Shown piece after piece: positions 12,914 to 26,033 of a stretch of DNA of 64,000 bases; within the stretch, counting starts at the first letter, position 1; the number at the start of each line of letters is the position of its first letter. The translations under genes were made by a program, and so were the position numbers. A model generated the notes under the pieces. It did no database searches and was not told where the DNA came from. It saw nothing but the letters and a program-made list of their open reading frames with translations. Source of the DNA: Struthio camelus (lineage: Eukaryota > Chordata > Aves > Struthioniformes > Struthionidae); NCBI RefSeq assembly GCF_040807025.1, contig NC_090947.1:5952001-6016000 (forward strand), given 5' to 3'.

Positions 12914-15900
12914 GACACCTTTGACATCAAGGACCTGTTTGACTCAGTCCTTTCTTTTTTTTAAAACTAATTTTTCCATGCAAAAGCAAATGGGGGTGGG
13001 GGGAAGATACTTCCAAAGGGCAACCTTTGGGCCCCCTGAGGGGAAGTGAGTCAGGTACAGTTTAGAACGGGGCCTGGGAATGGAAGATGCTTACTTTTTG
13101 GGGAGGGCTCTTCATTCACTCTGACTGAAAATTTCTGTAAGTGTAGGTAAAACACTGACATCTAGTGCCTAAAACAAAGCATCCAAACATGCACTGAGAC
13201 TCCAGTCTTGCGCTTTCTCTGATGGACATAGAGTGCAATAGTTAGTAGTGTGAACTGGATAATAATAGCATGGATTATGGCTACAATAACATGAAGTTAT
13301 GGATTGGCTCTGGGTCGGTGAGCGGGAGTTACTAGTTTGTGCACCTTATATCGCAAAAGGTGATAGTTAGCCAGCTGGAGGGCGGCTGCTGGGACTGGGC
13401 GATGGGGGAGTTATCGGGACTGACCGTGGGACGGGCAGCACTTTGGCGGCAGGGGAGGACGGTCCATCTCCCGGGAGCTGGTTGTACTGGGACCCCTGGG
13501 CAGGGGAGGGTCATCAGGAAAACTAAACCGTGCTAAAATATAGTAATACAGCACCTTAGAACTTAAAATATAGGACCTTAATTTTATTTGTGTTTTTTTT
13601 TATGAGACTGAGTGCCACCATTAATGATCCAGGTGGATGACTGTTCTGAGGCAAATCAATGCTGTTTACCAGAACATGGATTTAACCAGAAAATGGCCAT
13701 CAAAGGCCAGGTCTGAGGGTTAGAGACCTATCTTCCGGCACAGGGAATTATGTTTAGAGGACGGCAGAACGCTTCACCCAACGACTTGGAGAAGTGCTTA
13801 TGGTTACTGTCTTGGTGTCTTTCATTGCCCGTTGTGTTGGTAAACAAAATACTGGAAAAAGTTTGTTTTTTTCTTTTTTTGGGTGCAATGGCGACTCTGA
13901 TGATGTTTCTCTCTCTCTCTTCGGTTTTTTTAAATCTCCCAAACATCTCACTTCTGATTCAACTCAGTGTGTATTGAACCTCATGACACGTTGCCTGAAA
14001 GTGTGGTTTGGGAGCTGGTGGCCCCATGCATCAGGGGCTTTTCCTGACAGTGCAAAATTCACAGGGAAATCCACATGGCTTCTCCAAGGAGGCCAGTACG
14101 TAGGGGAGGTGTGAACCCAAAACACAACACCGTAAGGCAACGTGTCAGTAAGGATATGTGGTCTAGGGCTTTGATAAACAGATTTGGATTGGAGGGTTCT
14201 GTGTTAGCTCAAAAAGTGAACCTGGTTGCAGTTAACTCTTACTGGAAACACCTGATATCCAAAGAAAAAATGGACTTGCTCAGGTTTTGTTGCCTCGTTC
14301 CTATACACCAGTCAATCAAAGTGAGATCTAGAGCTAGCCTGGTCTCCAGGATCAGTTCCTCAGGCTGTCTCAGCCATAACTGAATACCCCCGCCAAAATG
14401 AAAGGCTTATCTCTTTTCTCATTTAAATACAAAAAAAAGAGACAAACAAAACTGCTTTGTTGTGCTTCCAGTATGTTACTCACTTGGCTCAAGCAGCTAG
14501 CAAGATAAAAGCGTCTTTTGGAAACCAGTAACACAGCAAGGATAGCGGGTGTCTCTCCCACAATAGCACGCAAATGACTGAAAACGTGCATTCCAAAGCA
14601 GATATTTCTTCACTATTGTCACTTAAGATGTAGCAATACTGCATTCCTGGCTGAAAAACGCTGCTGCGGATTTGCCAGCTGTCAGTCCTTGAGAAGATGG
14701 CATTATAATAACAGGAGTGTTGGGTGGGGGGCAGGGGGGCAAATAAAGAGGACCTGATCCTAAAGCGGTTCGTTGGCGTGATCCCCAACAACAGCGTGAC
14801 TCCAGGACGCTATTGTAACCCGTGCTTTGCTATGGGCTGGTTGGAGGTAAGTTTGCACGGGCTTCTCCTGCAGGCTGGTATTCGGTGAGGAAAAACTATG
14901 TATATACGACAGCTTCTGGGAAAAGAGTGCCTTTTTTCCCTCTACATATGTTGTTTCCCCTTGGCATTTAGTTTGAGTGTATATGTGGAAAAAGATTTGG
15001 CAGTTTTGTAAAATCTGGGGATAACTTTAGCAGGTCTCATCTCTGAGGGGTAGATGAAGATATGCAGAACCCAGTCACAAAACACAATGCATATACTTAA
15101 ATTTTGAGTTAGGTAATCGAAGTTTATTATTTCTAGGTGTAAAGCTCAGCGCACCCTTAAGTGTCTTGCTGGATTCAAGGTGGCCATTTCCCCCCAGAAG
15201 ATGGTGGCCTGAATTGAAAAAGCAGAGGAAAGACACCAAATGGGGTTTCGGTTGTGATCTGAGGAGAGTTGCTGATTTGTGCTGTGATGAAACAAAGAGC
15301 AAAAGACAGAGATTTGTTTCACTTTAAGAGATGTCCTGTAACACCAGAAGATGCTGCTGAGCTCCTCTTTCATTCCTAGCTGGCTGGAACAAATGCTGGG
15401 TGCTGCACGACTCTTGGCAAACCTGGGAGGACATGGCTCACGGACGGGCCCTGATGATGAGCTGTGGCTGTAGAGCTTCGTGCCTTGCAGAGGACACCAA
15501 GGAAATCAAATAATGCAGGTTGTACTCTTTCTTTCCCTGATTTGTAGAGGGTGGGGAGCATGGCAGTGAGTGGTAGATTTGTAGGATAAACTGCTAACAA
15601 AAATGAGCTTGTATGGGTAATGCTAGTGTGCCTCATGAAAAAGTGCTCTTCAGTTCCTCTGAGTTAAGGACTTTGTAGTCATAGTCTCTGAGAAGTAAGG
15701 TTTTGTCTAGTTATGTCAAGCTCCTTCTCAATCCCATATTACAAGAATTCTTACAAGAATTATTAATTTATAATTAATATTAATAGATTAATAAAAATCT
15801 CCATTAATAAGTTCCTTCTAATGGTTTTCTAATTGTTTCTGAGTTCAAGCCTAACGTGTGTGGCCATCTACGTTTACTTGTTCTTGTGCCATTGCTAGCC

Positions 15901-18900
15901 TCTGTTTTCTGCTTAGGTGCAGGAGACCCAAGGAGAAGCTGCGGTAAACATCAGTCCGTAGAAACAGCACCGTAAAGTAAACTGATCTCTTCTCACTCAT
16001 TTTTTCTAGCTAAATAGCCTAAAACATTTGCTTTAAATGGTGTTCTTCTTTCTCTTTCTCTTACTAGTAGTTGTTGCCTGAACCTGTGCCAGTTCAGACA
16101 TGCAGGAACACTGTAAGTCTCCAGATGAGGTCTCACCAAGCCTTTCAATTCCCTCCCTTCTCTGCCAAAAACCTCTCTGGATTTGTTCTGGAATCACTTT
16201 TGCCGTTTTTTGTAGCAGTCTCCTTTCGGTGGTTGAGAGATGGCCTACAGTTCACTGACGAGTCAGGTAGTCTCCACCTTTTGGTTGTTGCCAGCTGATG
16301 GACTCCTCCTAGCAGCGGAGTTGTTATTCATTGCAAAATATATTGCTTAGTATTTTATGCCCTCTTAAATTTCATGCCTTTTCTATTAGGCAGGTCCTCA
16401 GAATCATCTATTTCCTTCTGTCCTTGATAATCTGTATTAATGATGTCTTTCAGCAAATACTTCCAAAGAATCTCAAGGGCCTGCAGGGCCAGGTACCAAA
16501 ACCTTCAGGGGTTAACGAACTTGGGAGCAGGGCCTGGAAGCCAGGACTCCTCCTCCCAGCTTCATTCCTTAAGCTGCTCTTCAAAGAACCCTTAAACTAC
16601 GGTTATGCCCCTAGATTTGGTAACTTTACCTATTACAAATAAAGAAGCATGTGCAAAGTTTGTTTAAATTGCTTTTCTTCCTCCTAAGTGGATCATCAAA
16701 ATGCTTATCTTTTCTCCTTCTTAGCTTCCTTTTTTTTGCTTTACCTTCTTTTGTTTTACTGTTCTGCACAACAGAATGCTGTAGAGACCATTTAATGTTG
16801 AATTTACCGGAAGGGTCTCGAGTACTTTCTCTAAAGTGGGTACAGATTTGCCTTTTCCTGAAAAGCCAGTTCCTTCTTTCTGTGCGCTTTCCTCTCCAGT
16901 AATCTGCATGCAAATTCCAGCTGGATGCTGCTAATTGTGCCTAGCTGCCTCCTGAATGACAGCAGTGTGTTTAACATCTCCAGGTCTTGAGCACCGTAAG
17001 CCCATCTGGATTTCATCTGGGGCAACGGACTTGCTCCGAGTGCAGCCTGTGTGCAGATCTCTCCCTAAACCAAGGGTAACTGTTTCTGCGGGCTTGCCCT
17101 GCAGTGAGGTCTCCTTAGGGATTAACGCTGGACTATCCCCTGGAAGGGCTCCAAACTTCTGATGTGTCTACGGGAATCTATTGAGCTTCCTTTCGATCAG
17201 AGGTGATGTTACCAACTGATGGCAAAAATGTAGTCTGGATTGCTGATATAGCTCAAATTTACCATCTCTTAGGGCTTCCACCAGCACGGTTGATGGAGAA
17301 ATGAGATATGTCCTTGCAAGTGACGTTCCCTTCTCAAGTTCTGTCACCAACGTTTTGACCTGTGTATTCGCAAGGAAAGGTGAGGCTATTTTTGCCAATC
17401 CTTGCTATTTCCACGTGACTTCTTCTGTCTTGCCCCTGGCTTTGTGTTCCCTTCTGCACCCCGTGCTTTGCACCCAGGGAAGCATGGGGAGAGTTTCTAC
17501 AGCAGGAGGCCGTGACCAGGCAACGCGAATATTAACTTACACGTTATTTCGAAAAGTAACTGCGGTGCTTCCAGGTAAAATAACGGCCCAAGCCTAGTTC
17601 CTATTGTGTAGATGCTTTCCTCCTTCAGCATTTTGTGAAGGGTGAGTGCTCTACAAAAGGTGCCTCCAACTTCCTGGACACAAGGCTGCCAAAGTCCCTC
17701 GCCTTGCTCATGCCCTACTGTGCAGATGAGCTGACAGAAGTAGAAAGGCATACCTATAGCACAGGCTGGGAGACAAATTTACTGGTAATTTTTTTAAAAA
17801 AAATTACGTACCATAGTTGGCTGTATTAATTTTTTTCAGAGGAGAGGGCTTAGTCTTTAAAATCAACTAAGAAACCAGTGCAACTTCCTGGGATAACTAT
17901 AAGGCATTTGTCACTGGATTTCATGTAATGTATTAAGTATATCCTAGATTTCTCTTCCTATCTCTGCAGATACAGGTCACTTGCAGTTTCCAGTCTAAAT
18001 AATTATATTTATGGGTTTAGCAGAAACATAAACTGTCCCTCAGAGGAGATCTGGCACCTGATATGTAAGCTCAGGAGCAAGGATTTCTTTCAGTCTGCCA
18101 CAAACAACCTGTTTTGTATTTGTCCGCTTTTCTTCTCTTGTTATCTAAAAGAAATAGCAAATACGTTCTAGATATCTGTGTTTCTCTCTGACCACTAAAA
18201 TAGAAGAATTGCAGAAACTTTCTATGCCACGTTCTCTTTTAGGAAACCTGAAATCATATCTCAATTATTAACACTTAATAGCTAATGTGCATGGGAAGTA
18301 ATTATTCCCCATAACACCTTTTTCTATCAAGAATTTTGTTGTAACCCTTGATGCAAAATTATTCTACTGGCATTATAAACTGCAGCGTAATGTCTTATAA
18401 TGTCACCTCTTATTGCCACAGAGAAACCTTTATGTTATAGCTTAGATTATATATTCATAACCTAGACCAAAAATTAAAAGGAATATAATGAAAGTAGGTA
18501 GCTAATAGGTCAAGGTGGCATTTGAGCTGATAATCTTTATGCAATATATATGTGTGGGAACACAAAGTAATTAACCCAGATTTCTATCTTGGCAACAAAG
18601 AAGTCAAACTCTATTGTCTTCAATGGAGTTTTGCCCATTTTTCATCAACAGAAATGTTGATGTCGGTAAATCTGAGATTTGCTTTTGGCTTCTCCTTTTT
18701 GTTTAAAGCATCTCAGGGAGGTGAGGTTAAAAATCGCTGTCAGACGTGTCCCTGTAACGGATACTGTTGCTGAATTGGCACGGCCCCTGACGCCGGTAAC
18801 TTTCATTATACCGTTTCTTCAGATGGGAGATGGAGGAGGCCTGAGGTAGGGTCTGTTCTTCAGGAATACACCTGATGGTCCCTAACCTGAAGTCTCCCTT

Positions 18901-20126
18901 CACCCTTTTCTCTCCACTCACCTTCATCATCCTCTCCGCCAAAAAGCCCACACAGATTGGAGAGGATCCAGTGGAGGTGAGGAGCACTGTGTGCATCAGC
19001 CTCTCCCTCTCTACGGACTCTTCAGCTTCTGACATACTTTGGGGGTATTTTAGGTAATGGATATTTCCCCATTATAATGTGTTTTATAGTAGCTAAACCA
19101 CTGACCTTTGTGCATAAGACCCTTACACTCTCTTGCCTCCAGACTCGCATGATATCGACATCTCTACGTTTCAGACTGATTCCGGCAGGAAGGGGTCTAC
19201 AGCCTTCCTGTTTTAGGGTCCACTTACTAGACCTGGTGGGACTTGCTAGCAAATGCATTGCCTTTGAAAGGATCTCTAAGCTCCAGGAAGACTTGGAATC
19301 TCTTTTTGATCTCGAATTTAGGGAGTGCCGTCTATGTCCAAAGAGGACGTGGGTGCTCTTGCCTCACAGCCTCCCCGCTGCTGCCTTGACTCAGGACAGG
19401 ATGAATGTTCTCGCCTTCTCCTTCTCCAGGCCTCTGTCTTGCCCTGAGGAGCCTGGCTGTGGCTTAGAGCTTTTTGTGAGTGTTGTGGGACCTTAACCAG
19501 ATGCGTGGGCTTCCCAGAATAGGAGGCTTATTGGAAGCCATGGGGAAGTCCTCCAAGCCCTTTTTCCCATGAGGTCACATCCAGTGGGAAGTAAGACTCC
19601 AAGAAGAAATGTCAGGAGTAGATAGTGCTCTCTCAGCATCAAGGTCGTCCCCTCTCCAAAGAAATAGATCTACCAGAAATCAGCAGCTTGCATTTAGAGT
19701 TGATTTTTGGTCTAGTGACTCTTGTCATATGAAGAAGATGGAGATATAGCAATGGTAAACAAATAGGCCACAATAAACAGTGGCACTATGGTCCCCTGGC
19801 ACGTTTTCAGTGCACTGCAAATGATCCTGCTCTATAGCTGATCTTCAGCCGTCCAGAACCAGTCCAACACATACACATTTTTTGATGCATGAGAAGAGCA
19901 ACTCCTTATCTGACCTCCCTCTACTTCAGTGACTTAGGGAAAGTGGAGCTAAAGTCTGAGCAACCCCAAACTTTTTGTTTAATCCAAAAATACTTTCCCT
20001 GGCTCATCCAGGAAAAGACTATTCCTGGCAAATCCTTGATTTTTATTTTTATTTTAAATGAAAGACAGTCCTTGTGGTGGTGACATGGCAAGAGGGATAC
20101 TGGAGATATTTGATCCAAACCTCCCT

Positions 20127-20131
20127 TTCTC

Positions 20132-20167
<36 letters not shown>

Positions 20168-20168
20168 C
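20127..20168. repeat. CT/GT microsatellite
   Basis: A run of CT dinucleotides is interrupted by four CTGT units and followed by a T-rich stretch. It is a length-variable microsatellite candidate. Confidence 0.9.
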
Positions 20169-20510
20169 TTTTATTTTTTTTTTTTCTGGTAATAACTGCC
20201 CTGGTATGAAATGCATATCAGCACCACAGATTTTCAGTGTCCTTCCACTGAAAAAATATCCAGGCAGGCACGAATAGGATAGCGGTGAAGACCGTCTTCC
20301 ATTAAACACTTTTCTGTTGGAAAATACAGTGTTTGTTCAAATAAAACATAATGCAAGAACGTGTTAGATTTAATCAACTCTGGACAGAAAAATGTCAAAT
20401 ACGAAATTTTTATTTTTTATCTATTCATTTTGATGTTGAAATGCTCCACTTCAACTTTTTTTAAATTTATTATTGACTTTGTGCTTCTTGTTTTAATGTT
20501 AACTTTAGGA

Positions 20511-21259
20511 TGTTACACTGAAGAATTCATACGATAGGAAAATAGGATTATCTATATAAACTTTTGACATTACTAAAAAGAAATTGCCTGGTAGTTTTGA
20601 ATTAGACTACACTGTAGAGTTGTCCCTCCCCCCCCGCCCCGCCCCCCTTGGATCTTTTTTCCTTGGGTCTTTGATTTATCCTTAAATGCTGCCTTCCTCA
20701 GAGAGAGAATTACAGTTTCTGATGCCTTCTGGATAAGTGTACCCATACAGGGAAGCTGAATTGTTTTAAGGGAATCAAAATGCCTCAACTTCAAGTTCTT
20801 CAGATCCAAAGCGGCTTCCAAATCTAACTGTCAACTACAGATTGAAGAGCTTTCTTTTATAGCAGCAGACATATTGCTATAGCAAGGTTGCTTGCCTTGC
20901 CAAAAAATTTCACAGCGCCCACCCGTAGAGGCAAGTTTCTGACGCGTGTGGTGGTTCTGCTGATCGTATTTCAAGTGACCCTTGTAACTAATGAGCATCA
21001 AGTGGCAGTGAAGTTTCAGCATTAAACTTTAACTTCTCTCATTTAGGGTCTTAATTGTGCTTTGAAATATTTGATGGCTTGGCTGACCTTTTTCTGGGTG
21101 AGTTGAGAGTGAGATTTGTCTGCCAGAAGAGAAGCCACCGACGAAACCGCAGAGCACAAGCACTTTACTGGCAAGTGAGATAGCTTGGCTTTGTACCTCC
21201 AGTTTAGAAACGTGTCCAAGTGATCTATTTTCCTATCGTAAGAATTCTTCAGTGTAACA
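20511..21259. repeat. 35-bp near-perfect inverted repeat enclosing 679 bp
   Basis: The left arm (20,511-20,545, beginning TGTTACACTGAAGAATTC) and the reverse complement of the right arm (21,225-21,259) match at 34 of 35 positions; the single difference is an A/T at arm position 19. Similarity stops abruptly on both sides of each arm, and the 679-bp interior shows no further inverted similarity. The arms resemble terminal inverted repeats of a short DNA transposon or foldback element. However, I see no target-site duplication (left flank ends TTTAGGA, right flank begins ACGAGTT) and no transposase frame inside. An inverted duplication made by template switching is an equally good explanation. 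Confidence 0.75.
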
Positions 21260-22339
21260 ACGAGTTGTCTGGAGAGTTGAGACTGGGGTGAATTCCTTAA
21301 GCACAGAGAAGCTGTCTCGAAGAGCGGCAGCTTTCTCGAACTAGCAAAAAATGAGTCCTTGCTTCAGTTTGACTGCACAAGGCCTACGACCAGGGGACAA
21401 ACACGAGGCATAGGATGAATACAGTTATTGCACGTGTCATCTTTTTCCTGACCCTGTGGACTCTCTGATTTCCATGCCTGTCTCAAGGCCCGGTGGTGAC
21501 ACCTGCTCTGCCCGTCCTGCGCTGCGTCCCAGATCACCCGGAGAGGATATGGCTGCCATCGCAGCGCAGTTGGTCTGAGATGTCAGAAAGCTGGTCCGGC
21601 CCTTGTTTGCGCAGGAGAAGGGCAGCCACATCAAACGCAAGAGGTGAGCTGTGGTGCCAGGCGTCTACGTTTAGTCTGAGAAATAATTTGGGGCAGTAGC
21701 CCCCCTGGCAGAGGGGCAGTGCGGCTCCCTTCTGCAGCGAGGGAGATGGTGAAGGTGCTCATCCCAAAGGAGCTGAATCCCAGGTTAGCAACCTACCATG
21801 GTGCAGTTGGTCCCCAGTTCCTGCCCTTATTCCCCCAGGACTCATGAGCCCTTTCGTTAGCAGGCTGTTAAAATCCCTGGGCTCTGGATCAGACCCCGAA
21901 GGCCAGACCCCACATGCCCAAATTCTTCCTGAGCTTTGGGCGACGTCAGACGCTCGGGGAGGGGAAGCTGGGGGGAAGAGGTGGAGTTAGGACAAAGAGG
22001 TGGGCTGGCTCCTTTCCCCGCATTTGGTAGAGATGAAAAAATCACCTGTTATTAACCTTAACTTGTCTGAGGCTGGAACCTCACAAAGTGGCTCCCAAGA
22101 GACTCAGAAGATGCCCCCTCGTCCTCACGGAAGAACATCCGAATTACTTTAGACATCCTCCCCCTCTTGCTGATATCTTGTTAAATATTGTTCCCCCCAG
22201 CCGAATATTTTATTTTGCATTTATACACCTAGAGAGCTGCAAAAGAAACGCTAAGATTAATACAGCCAATTACCTTACCTTCATACTTCAGAGCATGGGG
22301 TTAAACCCAGCCACTGAATAATTGCATCTGCAAAACATG
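21260..22339. other. Non-coding DNA between inverted repeat and first CpG block
   Basis: No gene, repeat family or RNA gene is recognised here. GC content rises towards the right edge. Reading frames are short and overlap each other on both strands. Confidence 0.6.
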
Positions 22340-24765
22340 TTTTATTGCAAGGAGCAGGAGCGTGAGAACTCCTCGGCGGAGACGTCTCCACGGCCGGCCT
22401 CTCCCGTGGCCTGCTGGAAGTTGTGCGGGGCAACGTGCGCAGCCCCGTTAGCATCGCTGGTGCTAACGAACCGCGGGCAAGCTCGGGGGAGGGTCTGCTC
22501 TGCAATCAGAGCAACGGGGTGCAGCATCACCCCACCGCCCCCGGGAGCACTGCCCCTCACCGGCAAGGCTGCAGGGACCAGCCACTGCGACGCGCTCCAC
22601 GAGGGCGCGGGACGGGACCGGGAGCCGCGGCGGTAGGATTCACACCCGGTTTCTCGGAGCCACAGGCCGTAATTACGCTTCTGCGCTGCTGTATTTGTGC
22701 TTTTGAAATCCCGGTGAGCCCTTTGCTTTTTGTACGGCTCCAGCTTAGCCGCAGGCGCACGCGAGAGCGATGTGGAAGTGAGCCGAACTGCCGAGTTACG
22801 ACCTCAGGGAGCGCTTCCTTTTTTATCTCGTTTAAAGGGAGGTGGAGAAAAGGCCAGCTATGTAATAAATCCTTTCTTTAGAAATACTCTTTCAAAATTG
22901 ATTGACAAATGCCTCAATTTTGCTCGAATTGTTTGTTTAAATGCTGTGACTGCTTGGTGGGAAAATTATCTAAGGGCTTTCCTTTTTCAGCATTTCAGTA
23001 TTGGTTTCCTTTGTAAAAATCTTTTCAAGCCTCTTGGCTAAAGACCACATCATTAGCTTATGTCAGTGCTGATTTGTGAAATATGTATTCAGTAACAGAG
23101 TATTTTCTGTACACTCTTTTGTTCACAGCCTATTTTCTCTTCATTGCTAGCATGTAGCACTGCAATGGGTTAGAGGAAATGCTGAACAAAACTCTGTCCT
23201 GTGCAGAAACACCTCTTGACTTCTTCGCTTGTGATTTATCTTTTATCGAGAATGGGCCTAGGAGGACTTGATCTCTTAGCAAAACCTCGCCAGTTATTTT
23301 GTTCCGTGTTGGTGGGACTTGGTTCTCAACTCATTGGTGATGCTCCGTGGAGATGATGGTTTAAACGTAATCCAGCCGGAGCTACTGTGCAGAAGTGCAT
23401 AGAGCAGATCTGATTAGTAAAGGCTTGCTGAAGGAGATAAAGAAACGTGTGTCGAGATGAAGGTCACAAGTCAGCAACCAGAAACCAAAACCTGAGGCTC
23501 GAGGTTTGTGGTAAGTCTTACAGATCTGGAAAAACGTAAGTGGACAGAATACTAGACCCTCCAGCTCAGGAGGATGCCAAACTGAGCTGCAGATATAGCT
23601 GTAGGTCTAATTTTCAATAGCAATTTGCACCTTTATTTTGGTGAAAGCGTATGAAGCGTCCAGGGAGGTATTTGCTTGAAAAGCTCTCTTAACTTTGAGG
23701 AACTGCTTATACAAAGAAGAGGAGAAGAAGAAGAGCTGCAAGACTGGAGCCCAGCCAACGTCGCTACTTGCTAGGAATGAACGGTTTGGTTTGCAGCACG
23801 TGCAAAACTGAAAAACACCCGTCCGCTGTGGAAGGCGACGTGCTTGAGCCGAATTGACGTGAGCAAGCTGAAGGGAACAAGACCAGGCAGGTGTTGACCC
23901 TGGTGCCAGGGGCGTGCAGCGGGGAGAAGGATGGGCTGTGCCACGAGGGAAAGCCCTCCTCGGTGCTGGGGGCGAAAGGGGCAGGGGAGACCTCCCTGCC
24001 GGCTCTTGGGGGACCGATCGCAGCAGCATCCGCGCACCCGAGCCGATGGGGCAGCAACCGGCTTGGCTTCCCGAGGCTTCGGCAAAGGCAGACGAAGCAC
24101 GGTCCTGCTTTGCCGCCCGTGGCGGTTGTGTGCTCTGGACACACGGCTGTTTTAACTGGGCTTAGACCCAACTTGTTGGTTTTCTTCCAGCGAGCAGGGC
24201 AAAGTCAAAGCAAGGAGAAGGCGTTTTGGGAGCAGCCAAGGCAGCGGTAAGGTGAGCGCTTCGGTGACGTGATCCTGTGTCCGTTTTTCACGCGGGTACA
24301 AACCCGGCGAGAAGGTGGTGTCACCAAGTCCAGCGTGGAAACAGGGCGCTGCACCAGGTCAGGCATCCGCGCCGCGGCCGTTGCTTTCAGAGGTCACCCC
24401 TAAACACCGAAAGGGGTACGCGGGCTATGCGCAACGGACAGCAGCGAGGCAAGCAACGCCGTTTGGGTTTGGGCGGCGGCGGCGGGGGGTGTCGTGACCC
24501 GGCAGGCCGACTTCGCCGCGGCGCGCTTCCCCGACGCAGAGCGGGCCGGCCCCGCTGCAGTCGGAGCAACGGGGGCCGGCGGCCCCCCCGGCGCCCCCGG
24601 CCCGGCTGCTGCCGCCCGCAGGCCCCTTGCCGTCCGGCTGGCCCGGCGGGCGAGCCGTGAGAGGGCAGTGTTGCATCGCCGCAGGCCCGCGCTCCCGAAA
24701 AGTCCCAAACCTGCAGCCGGCTCCCGCGGGAGTTTTGGTTGCGGCGAGCAGCGGTGGTTTTCGAC

Positions 24766-24782
24766 GGGGGGGGGGGGGGGGG
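24766..24782. repeat. 17-base G run
   Basis: Seventeen consecutive G residues lie inside a CpG-rich block, and a second long G run follows near 24,843. Both can form G-quadruplexes on the + strand, and the run lengths are prone to sequencing error. Confidence 0.9.
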
Positions 24783-25354
24783 AACCACCCCAAACAACAC
24801 CCACGAGGGGAGGCTGAAGATATCAGCAAAAGCCTTTTTGGGAGGGGGGGGGGAAATCAGCGCCAACAACCGAGGGACTAGACAGCCCCGCAAAGGGCTG
24901 GAGCGTGGGAGCCAAGGGCGTTGCGCAGAGCTGTAGGCCCCCCTTTCTGGAGCGCCTGCCGGACGGAGCGAAATGAATGAGCAAAGCCTGTCTTTGGGGG
25001 TTTGGTTTTGGGTTTTTCCCCCCCCCTCCCCCTTTCTTTCTCCGCTGTTTTGGGGTTCTCTCAACCGTGAGCGGCGCGGCCCGCGGCGTGCGCTGGCGGT
25101 GAGGCCGGCCTGCTGCGGCGAGCAGAAGCGGGCGGGCGGAAACGCCGCCGCCAGGCTGAGCCCCCCCCCCCGGACCCCGCAGAGGGGCTGGGTTGGCCGA
25201 GCGAACCGGTGTCGTTTTTCGAAGGCGTCCCGGTCAGGCAGCTGTGATTTAGCGCGTCGGCGTGCCGGCGCTCCTTATCGCCGGAGACGGCTGGCGTTTG
25301 CGGGGCGCCGGTTTGCACCCGCTTGCCAAGCAGCAGCAGCAAAGCCGCCGTCGG

Positions 25355-25372
25355 CTCTCTCTCTCTCTCTCT
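25355..25372. repeat. (CT)9 microsatellite
   Basis: Nine CT units lie at the right edge of a CpG-rich block. Confidence 0.9.
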
Positions 25373-25439
25373 AACCCCGCAGCTAATCGGCCCTTTGTCT
25401 AAGCATCGCGGGGTGGTTTTTTTTTTTTTTTCATTGTTC

Positions 25440-25960
25440 ATAAAAGCTCTGCTGTGATGCTGTTATTAAAGAAAGGAGGAATAAGAAAGATCGGCAAGTC
25501 AAAGTAGTCGCAGCCGCGCAGGCCTTTTCAATCATCCGTTGAGTCGCTGCAGCCGAGCAGCCTTTCGTTCCTCCCTGTGGTTCAGGCTAAATTGTGCATT
25601 AGCATTTTTGTGCATTATTTAAAAAAAAAATAGGGGGGGAGGGGGGAAATTGTAGCCCTTTATTTTAAGGATTGCTGCAATAAAAATTTAGATTATTTAA
25701 ATTTACCAAGTGTATTGTGTAAGGCAGTAACCACAGCTATTTTTTCTCAATACTGCAAGACGTTCCCTGAGTCTTGCATCTCGTTTAGAGTCATAAATAA
25801 GCGGGCTGTTTACAAGACATTGCTACAGGGAGGAAAAATATTATGAAAACGAAAACTCGATCTAGCCAATGGCTGGAATTGTAATGAAAGGCGTAAGTGG
25901 AAAGTAAACACCAGCTTAACCTAACTCTGCTGAAATGATGTATAAGAGCTTCAAAAGGGA
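25440..25960. promoter_or_regulatory. Candidate conserved non-coding element
   Basis: This AT-rich block sits between two CpG-rich blocks. It contains repeated GTGCATTA/TTAGCAT-type motifs, TAAT and ATTTA cores and CCAATGG, with mixed non-repetitive composition. The look is that of a developmental enhancer with homeodomain or POU sites. No comparison with other genomes was possible, so this is a visual judgement only. Confidence 0.25.
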
Positions 25961-26019
25961 TCTATACCTCAGAGCTTCACCCCCGTAGATGTACGGAGTA
26001 GCATCGCAGCAGAGTGTCA

Positions 26020-26033
26020 CGCGCGCGCGCGCG
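26020..26033. repeat. (CG)7 tract
   Basis: Seven CG dinucleotides follow CA. Alternating purine-pyrimidine DNA of this type readily adopts the Z form, and such a CpG-only tract survives only if unmethylated in the germ line or recently formed. Confidence 0.9.

Larger units (their letters stand above)
1..20510. other. Unique non-coding DNA, no gene recognised
   Basis: This stretch holds no reading frame that I can tie to a protein family. The longest frames (10,873-11,310, 145 codons; 19,077-19,496, 139 codons, both +) lack recognisable domains, compositional bias of real proteins, or convincing flanking splice sites, so I treat them as chance. I see no recognisable CR1, LTR or DNA transposon copy by eye, only A/T homopolymers, short simple repeats and small hairpins listed separately. 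It is probably intergenic or distal upstream DNA of the gene whose first exon is at 36,165, or an intron of a gene outside the window; the sequence cannot decide between these. Confidence 0.6.

Noticed and set aside
17785..17807. AT palindrome made of a T run followed by an A run
   Set aside because: Adjacent T and A homopolymers form trivial palindromes and are common in this AT-rich sequence.
19077..19496. 139-codon plus-strand frame
   Set aside because: No similarity that I recognise and no surrounding gene signals; treated as chance.
24387..25064. 225-codon minus-strand frame in an upstream CpG-rich block
   Set aside because: Low-complexity Pro/Arg/Gly composition, overlapping open frames on the other strand, and no splice or start evidence.
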